The notes under the pieces are model-generated. The model did not search any database, was not told the origin of the DNA, and worked only from the letters and a program-made list of their open reading frames with translations. The translations under genes were made by a program, and so were the position numbers. This document shows positions 57,689 through 64,000 of a stretch of DNA of 64,000 nucleotides, piece by piece (positions within the stretch are counted from its first letter, which is position 1; every line of letters starts with the position of its first letter). The DNA is from Corythucha ciliata. Its lineage: Eukaryota > Arthropoda > Insecta > Hemiptera > Tingidae. The stretch is taken from the NCBI GenBank assembly GCA_038030265.1, contig CM075937.1, positions 14,880,001 to 14,944,000 of the forward strand. Reading direction: 5' to 3'.

Positions 57689-58199
57689 ATTTTCCCTGAT
57701 TTGGCTAACAGAAACACAAATTTCTTGTATTAAGCTCCATAAAACGAAAATCCAAAATTCGCGGATGTTTGTTGCTGACAAACCGATTTCGAGGGTCGGC
57801 TTAATTTGGAAACCGATTTTGCTGATTTTTCGCACTAGAATCCCATTTTCGCAGGTTCAACGGGCAATTTCCTGTGTCTAGCTCAAACCGTGCTTGGCCC
57901 GCTCTGTCATCCAGACTGGTGGGAGACGAAATGCCAGCTCTGCTTACCGTCTTAGGTCTAAAATTTGAAGTTTAAATCCAAAAGTATCACTTTTCGGGGG
58001 GAGAAGTTTCAGTTTTTCGTCATGAAATCCGAAATAGAAGGCTACAAACGACAGTTTTGACGGATTGTGGCCGTTTCTATGCAAATTTAGTCTCTGATGA
58101 CCGTGAATTGACGCGATTCTCACCTCCAGGATCCTGTTATCAGCCTGCGAAAGGGCAACGGTGCATCTGATAGTTTCGCCAGTGAAGCTGCTCACATGT

Positions 58200-59896
58200 C
58201 AATCTACCGATCGGTTTTTGGGGGTTTTGTAGCAAGAGGGAGTAGCTGACGCAAAATTGAGCCGCACATAATTTTTAACAAATTTATTTGAAATAATTGA
58301 CGAGAGGGAGTTGACGGGGGACGGTGATCGTGAGCGAAGAGATTGACGCGGAAAATTTTGATTTTCGTTCGGTGTAAAGTGCAGAGAGGAATGGTGCTTC
58401 TGTTTGCAAAAGGCGCAGGTCCTGCTTGAAGGGCAGGCGTCGACTGTATGCTTGGACGAAAAGCAATTCTCACAAGGATTGTTTACACAAATGCCATTTT
58501 TTCGAAGGGGGCTAGTCAAATTCAAAAACTGAGTGCATGAGTACAAAAAATGAGTTTCGTTGAAAAAAAAAAAAAAAAAAATTCTTTTTCCTAGAATTGT
58601 TAGAAACAGGCGAATTCCTACGAGAGGAACGAAACGAAGAAGAGAACGAACGGAGGGGCGAAGTTGAACGACGGGTGCTTGGAGCGGGGGGTCGATTAGC
58701 ATGGACCTGAGAAGTTAGCGATGAGGACGACCTTTTCCGAAGTTTTGAAAGATGATACGACAGAAAGGTTAAAATAGATTCAGCTGTCGGTAGTTCGTCT
58801 TTCGAATCCTGATATTTATCCGAAAAACTGTCTTGTAGATTTTGAGGAAGTGTTCGAAAAATTTGAAAATACAGCATAAAATTTCCCAGGTCCGGAACGT
58901 TCATATTTTGAATAGCTTGAACTAAATTTGAAGTGCAGGCCACAGATGTTTCAACACTTTCGAGATTTGAATTATGTAACGGGGGTGAGTTCAAGAGGTT
59001 TTCGAGGGTAGCAGTGAGCAAACGATATTTGCCTGAATAGTTGTCGAGGAGGGCCTTGTAGGCGCTGTCGTAGACCGTTGAGGAAGAGCCGTAGTTACTG
59101 ATCAATTCTAGAGGTCGTCCATCAAGTTTCTTACGAAGAGCAATAAGTTTCTGTAGCTTGGAGATGGGTCTGCAATGAACGGCATCGTTGAACGCAGAAA
59201 TGAACTATAAATTAAATGAACTAAGCTAATGAAATGAACTAGGCAAACATTGTTAACTGGCCGTTGAAAACCGGAATTTTCTCTAGAAGAAATTGGTGCA
59301 ATTTCAATTCCTTTAAGTGGTCTACGGAATCTTGGTTATTCTTGTTGATAGGGGACTCCGCGTATGTTAAAACGTTGAGCAAAAAACTCTCTTCGGCATT
59401 GCGTTTAGCTTCATTCGCAGCGGAGAGAAGAGATAAACGGAGTTCGTCATCCGATATAAATGATAAATTTTGAAGAACTTTGTTTTCGAAAGACGTTGAA
59501 AGCTTATGTAGCTCCATTTTCAAAGAGGACGAGAGATGATGAGCGACTGGGTGGTCAAAGGGGAAAGTACGACATCTTTCCGAAAACATTTCGAATTGGG
59601 TTATAACAAGAGTTACCTATTCGGCGATGGACAATTTGTTCGTCCTGTGACTGGAGGATGAACCAACTCGGATTGTTGATCGGTTGGGAACGGTGTTATG
59701 GAGCGGTTCAGAGGACTTTGTTCGGTGGGATTGTTAATCACTGTAGTGGGACTTGTCTGGGCGAAGGCTTCTACGAGCGAAAAAGACGGAAAAGACTGAC
59801 CTTCGCGAAGGGCGAGTTCCGAACCACGAGGTTGTTGATTTGTCGGAATTTCTTGACTTCTGCTCCTCGTGACGATGGGAGAACGTTGCTGAGGCA
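58200..59896 (-). pseudogene. BEL 1 gag (broken)
   Basis: Starts at ATG 59896 (MPQQRSPIVTRSRSQEIPTN), continues in other frames with LHKLSTSFENKVLQNLSFIS, LEKIPVFNGQLTMF, RPISKLQKLIALRKKLDGRP and DLGNFMLYFQIFRTLPQNLQ. A Ser/Arg-rich stretch follows, then zinc knuckles (CENCFSSKHTVDAC, then CAFCKQKHHSSLH) near 58390-58480. The CX2CX3HH form of the second knuckle is typical of BEL Gags. At least three frame changes and a poly-A tract near 58565 interrupt it. Confidence 0.9.
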
Positions 59897-59900
59897 TGGT

Positions 59901-59919
59901 TCCCGGGTTTTGGCACAAA
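59901..59919 (-). other. Primer binding site of BEL 1
   Basis: The minus strand directly after the 5' LTR reads TTTGTGCCAAAACCCGGGA, close to the TGGTGCCGAAACCCGGGA site known in many BEL elements. Confidence 0.75.
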
Positions 59920-60034
59920 TGTTTCGACTCGTACCGGACTCGTAACAGAAACGCGTTAAATTCGTTCAAATCAACAATTATATTATTTTATTATGTAGGA
60001 ACACATGTGAATGTGATGGTCCAGGGTTCAAACA
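59920..60034 (-). repeat. 5' LTR of BEL 1 (115 bp)
   Basis: Same ends as the 3' LTR, with several substitutions and lacking a few AT-rich bases. Very short for a BEL element. Confidence 0.92.
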
Positions 60035-60190
60035 GACCGCTTTAGATGAGGCTTTAAGCCCCGTTCACGAACTCAATGTTTTCGTTGTGAAGTGTCTATG
60101 CAACCTATCAAAATGCTTCATTTTTCGAGGGAATACATTTGTTTGGAAGCTTAGACTCCTCACAACGCAAACGCAGAGCTTGTGAACAGC
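60035..60190 (+). repeat. Continuation of the split MITE and an adjoining inverted repeat
   Basis: 60035-60112 is the right-hand continuation of the host repeat of BEL 1. GTTCACGAACTC (60063) and GAGCTTGTGAAC (60176-60187) are the ends of an imperfect hairpin; the 56 kb copy is truncated within it. Confidence 0.75.
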
Positions 60191-60194
60191 CCCC

Positions 60195-60302
60195 CTATTC
60201 TGTAACTTTTAACGCGTGCGTTAGCGAAATAAACAAGGTGAATAATTGAAAGTAATCAGCTGAGAAAATTTGCTAACGCACGCGTTAAGAGTTACAGAAT
60301 AG
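60195..60302. mobile_element. MITE of ~108 bp with 31-bp inverted ends
   Basis: CTATTCTGTAACTTTTAACG plus CGTGCGTTAGC matches the complement of the right end with one mismatch. C tracts flank both sides. Confidence 0.9.
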
Positions 60303-60568
60303 CCCCCCGCCTTTTAACTTTTTTTAGCATACTGAAAATCGCATGGATCGTTTGAATTTGGCTGGTTAAACCACTGATTTTGAAGAGAACTCTTTTTTTC
60401 CCCAAAATGATCATTTCTGCCAAAAAATCGCTAGTTATTATTTTTTAACGCTAAAAGAAAAAGAGTAATTTTCATGAGTTTCACACAAAAATTTCACCAT
60501 CAGAAGGGCCGAAAACCAATTTTTTTTTTCCTGTAACTCGAAAAGTACGCGTTCTAAGTAAATTTCCG

Positions 60569-60729
60569 GTAAAGCTGAGTTTTCCTATTGCGGCGCTATA
60601 AACGCTTAGAGAGCGCAGCGTAATTGACATTATTTTATTCCTAGTTACTACATGTTCACTTTTCGACTGGGAAACAATTTAAATGACGCTGCGCTGAGCG
60701 TTTTGCGCTGCTAGGAAAATCTGGCTTAC
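60569..60729. mobile_element. Inverted-repeat element, 161 bp
   Basis: GTAAAGCTGAGTTTTCCTAT and AACGCTTAGAGAGCGCAGCG are mirrored imperfectly by CGCTGCGCTGAGCGTTTTGC and GGAAAATCTGGCTTAC. Confidence 0.75.
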
Positions 60730-63700
60730 GTTGTAGAGCGCTGAATTTCCTTTAGAATTCAAACAACCCTCTACATTTATAGACCAGCAGCCAGGTAACT
60801 TGTCAGTGACACAATTCCAGAGTTGATGTCATTTTGGGGTGTTTATTCAGGATGTATAAGGATGCTACACGAGATTTCCACCTAAATTTCAAGATGGAAA
60901 CATCTTGGAGTAATCTATCCTAGTACCTTGCAAGAAGTTAAGGTGCATTGCATTTGATTTTCATCGAAAACATTAAGGATTACATTAAGGATTCGTTTCT
61001 CAACACGAAAAAATTCTGCACGATCTCATACATGAAAACTCACTTTATGAAAAGGTGAGGCTACGAAATTGGCCAATTGTAAATTGGAGGGTGTGAGATA
61101 AACCGCTCATTCGCAACTGAAATGGAGAATAACTCGCATAACAAAAATTGCTGGTCAATTTTGAACATTTGCTCATTCGCAGTTAAAATCGAATTGGCTG
61201 TTGAATTGCCATTATTTATTGCACGTAAAAATTATATCCCTTGTTTATTTATAGAGATTAAAGGGCCTCATAGAGATTTCCGCCCCTGGCCCTGATGGTG
61301 GGTGCGGGGGGTTCGTCAACTTGTTGATTGTACATGTACTACATACAATCAGAATGGGCTGATTATAACGCAGATGACCCTGACTGAACTTTTTAGCCCT
61401 CTTTTCCTCTTTCCGTTTTTAATTTTTGGGTTGCACTAATTATTTTAATTATAGCATTATCTCTATTCGTGTCTAAAATCCTCCTGTGAAAATTCTGTAC
61501 TTTTCTGAGCGATATGGTTGAATTGAGATATTCGCATTTTCAACTTCACCAAACTCGTCCAACGTAATTCACTGCGGTTTTGTGGGTTTGTAGAGTATTC
61601 TCATTATCCAGTCCACTGCTCTTTTTTCTTTTTCTGGTAATTGTATAAGTTTACATTTTCCGTGGATTAAACTGTATTTGACTTTTAGAATTTATTACGA
61701 ACCTTTCATCATGCAATAAATGAACATCTTATTCATCGTAAGAGTGTCTTCGTGGTTGAACTACGAGACTCTTTTATTCATGAACTATTTGCGCATTTCG
61801 AAAGTTATGAGTTTCTAAGCGCGTAGTATAACCGAAGAAAGGGTCAAATGCAGGAGGGAAAAATAAGAAGCGTGCGTTACCAAATAAAAGAATAATTATT
61901 TAAGGGGCGGTTATTTAAGAGATAATCCATCGGTTTGTCAATATTTATTTTCCATCCATGATATACCATTGACACGAAACTCATTAACTCTTAATTCAAA
62001 CTCGGTTTTTGAGACGGTTTGCACCTTGCGCGAATGCGAAGTGAACTTTAAAGTCAAGTTGATGGGATTGGGGAAGATCCTGCGCTGGACAGCTTCCAGA
62101 TCAGATTGCATACTAAGGCGTGCGATGAAAAACAAAACTTGAAGCATTCAAAGGCGATAACGCATCTTCAAATTTTGCATACTGACTTTGACCTTCAAAG
62201 TATGTATAACTATAATGATTATCCTATTGGTGCGTAATGCCAGTTCAGCAGGTGCGGGAAATTATATAAATCAATTCCATTCGACCGGGGCTGGGACGTC
62301 CGCCACTAGAACCCCCCCCCCCCACCACCGGTTATTTGTCTTAAAACACTTGCTTTGCAACAAGAGAAGAAATAAATTAAAACTGTGAAAAACTTGTTTT
62401 TGTTCCCCAGATGTCGGCCGCACCTGGGGCTTCCTGAGTGGGTGGCACATTTTAAAGAGATTTTCCTTGCGGAAATCCTCGTTCGATTTACCCTTGAACG
62501 TTTTCAACTCAAGTCTTCGTTGTCACTGTGAATTAGTCTGTCTGGTGGAGATATTATGTCTTAACCGCTTCAGCAACATCTTATTACGGTTTGTACGGAA
62601 CAGGCTGTACAATTTTAAAAAAAGATATTAGAGGCGGTTCAGAGGAGGAACTATTTTTTTTTGTGCCTGCTTTAAGGTCACCAATATGTAAGGATATAAA
62701 GCGCAAGTGATACAAAAGTCTCTCCAAACGACTTTCTAATTGATACAGCAATGGTGGATAATATTTATGAGTATTTTGTATTTGGTTTGATGACTTTTTT
62801 AAAATGGCTCGTGCCACTCCGGAATTGATACGAATGAGCGATCAACTGCCTCGAACGAGCGATTAATCGAAATAATTATAGTAATTTACCTTTTTATTGG
62901 AAGGGGGTTAGTCGTTGAGCGGTCAAAAATACTTGAGTTTTTAACAAAATAGACCTTTCGTGCTGGCAAGTTGGCAAGTTGTAACTGGCTGGTGAAAACA
63001 AAGTGCGTGAACTGATCAAGTGGTATTGATTATATTGTGAATAAACGAGACAAGAATTAAAATTCTGACTCTGTAATACTATCATAATTATTTAACGACA
63101 GCTTAAGTCAACTTTTTCATTCTTTCGCGTGCGTATAGGGAACTGAGTCACTATAACAATACCACCTCTAAAATATTTATATGGTCTTTAAACAACTCTG
63201 AAACAGTCGACCATGAATACAAGTATGGAAATAAAATTGCGAAATGCTGGAAAATTACAGAAATTATATTTTGCCCAATCACCACTCCTCCTAATGTTAT
63301 AAATTCAAAATGATCCTTCTATACACAAAAAAGACGTGATGTTAAAAATAGTACAATAACCACGCAGGAAGTATCCATTCAAGGCTCATACTCGCCGCGT
63401 TATGGCCGTAAATCATTTAGCTCATTAGTTGAATTATTAATTTGCTAATAGTGTCTCCTATAATTGCAAATATCACACAATCACAATTCTTGATTGAGTG
63501 ATTTTCTTGATTTATGGGCTTGGCTTTTAAAAGCTGATCTTTTTAATTGAAGCAAGGAAGATCAGTGGAAAAAAAGGAGAACGGTTGATACTTTTTTTAA
63601 AGCCTTCCTTAATCGGTTACATGCTCTTCAGTCTCAGTGTTCCAGCTAAAATTATGTTTGTTTTTAACTCTGTTTACCTTATAAGTTCGTTAAACGTTAC

Positions 63701-64000
63701 GAATTACATGTATTAGATAGGAACACGAAAATAAATATATTTTTAGCAACTGATACAAAATAAGGGTTTCTTTTCATTATTAAAATATTTAATTATGAAG
63801 GAAATGCTACAACATGATCAACAAGAATTTTCTTATACGTGGGTTTCCCAAAAGGCGTGGGACATAATTTGTATATTTTCTACAAAGAACACGCAAAAAT
63901 TAACAAGACAACTGCTCCATTTCGCAATACAAATCCCCTCCGCTCACAGAAGCAACTAAAAACCCAAGTCTGAACTTGTCTCATTCGTTACGAGACCGGT
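60730..64000. other. Gene-free stretch to the window edge
   Basis: No supportable gene. 61090-61230 has a few subfamily A units (GCTCATTCGCAGTTAAAATC). A C tract lies near 62312-62324. The remainder is AT-rich and unique-looking. Confidence 0.5.

Larger units (their letters stand above)
54292..60034 (-). mobile_element. BEL/Pao LTR retrotransposon 1 with LTRs and target duplication
   Basis: 5743 bp. On the minus strand both LTRs start TGTTTGAACCCTGGACCATC and end GAGTCGAAACA. GACCG flanks the element on both sides (54287-54291 and 60035-60039). Gag, RNase H and integrase remnants are in order, but protease and RT are missing, replaced by ~2 kb of repeats (56213-58190). Confidence 0.95.

Noticed and set aside
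58565..58582. Poly-A tract inside BEL 1 gag as a possible retroposon tail
   Set aside because: Gag homology continues on both sides, so it is a local homopolymer expansion rather than an inserted tail.

Overview
This window is animal nuclear DNA, most likely from an arthropod and probably an insect. There are no bacterial-style operons. The one convincing host gene is split by introns of roughly 70-240 bp with GT-AG borders. The rest is transposon-rich sequence typical of insects: Ty3/gypsy elements whose gag resembles DUF7041, BEL/Pao elements, a piggyBac element, a DUF4780-type retroelement ORF and many hairpin MITEs. The lineage call is inference; no species can be named.

Layout. 1-3340: gypsy element 1 on the minus strand (gag, protease, RT-RNase H), running off the left edge. 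3.4-5.0 kb: degenerate ~30-bp tandem repeats. 6040-8225 (minus): an SLC18-type vesicular amine transporter gene that reads open through 11 inferred exons (472 aa). 8.9-11.4 kb: more repeat arrays and a broken gypsy element 2. 14263-19592: gypsy element 3, complete from LTR to LTR with a 5-bp target duplication but broken in every ORF. It carries a nested inverted-repeat transposon and is itself inserted in a MITE that ends near 20011. 20-24 kb: a second MITE, gypsy element 4 (minus) and a small MITE with 26-bp ends. 27.1-28.5 kb: a GC-rich leader and a DUF4780 ORF. 29.3-33.8 kb: repeat arrays around a BEL/Pao element split by an insertion with a 9-bp target duplication. 34.8-36.2 kb: an isolated GC-rich block that looks like a retroelement 3' region. 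40-42 kb: arrays. 43.4-44.6 kb: nested MITEs. 44799-47931: a piggyBac element with a nearly intact transposase and an amplified subterminal repeat. 48-50.2 kb: four hairpin elements close together. 51.1-53.0 kb: arrays. 54292-60034: a BEL/Pao element (minus) with both LTRs, primer site and 5-bp target duplication; its protease and RT region has been replaced by repeats. 60-64 kb: two more small hairpin elements, then apparently empty sequence.

The host gene and the transposons do not work together. The window shows repeated rounds of nested insertion around one conserved gene. The most unusual signal is the set of ~30-bp degenerate arrays. Three subfamilies (here called A, B and C) recur at more than a dozen places in both orientations and appear to derive from one ancestral 30-bp unit.
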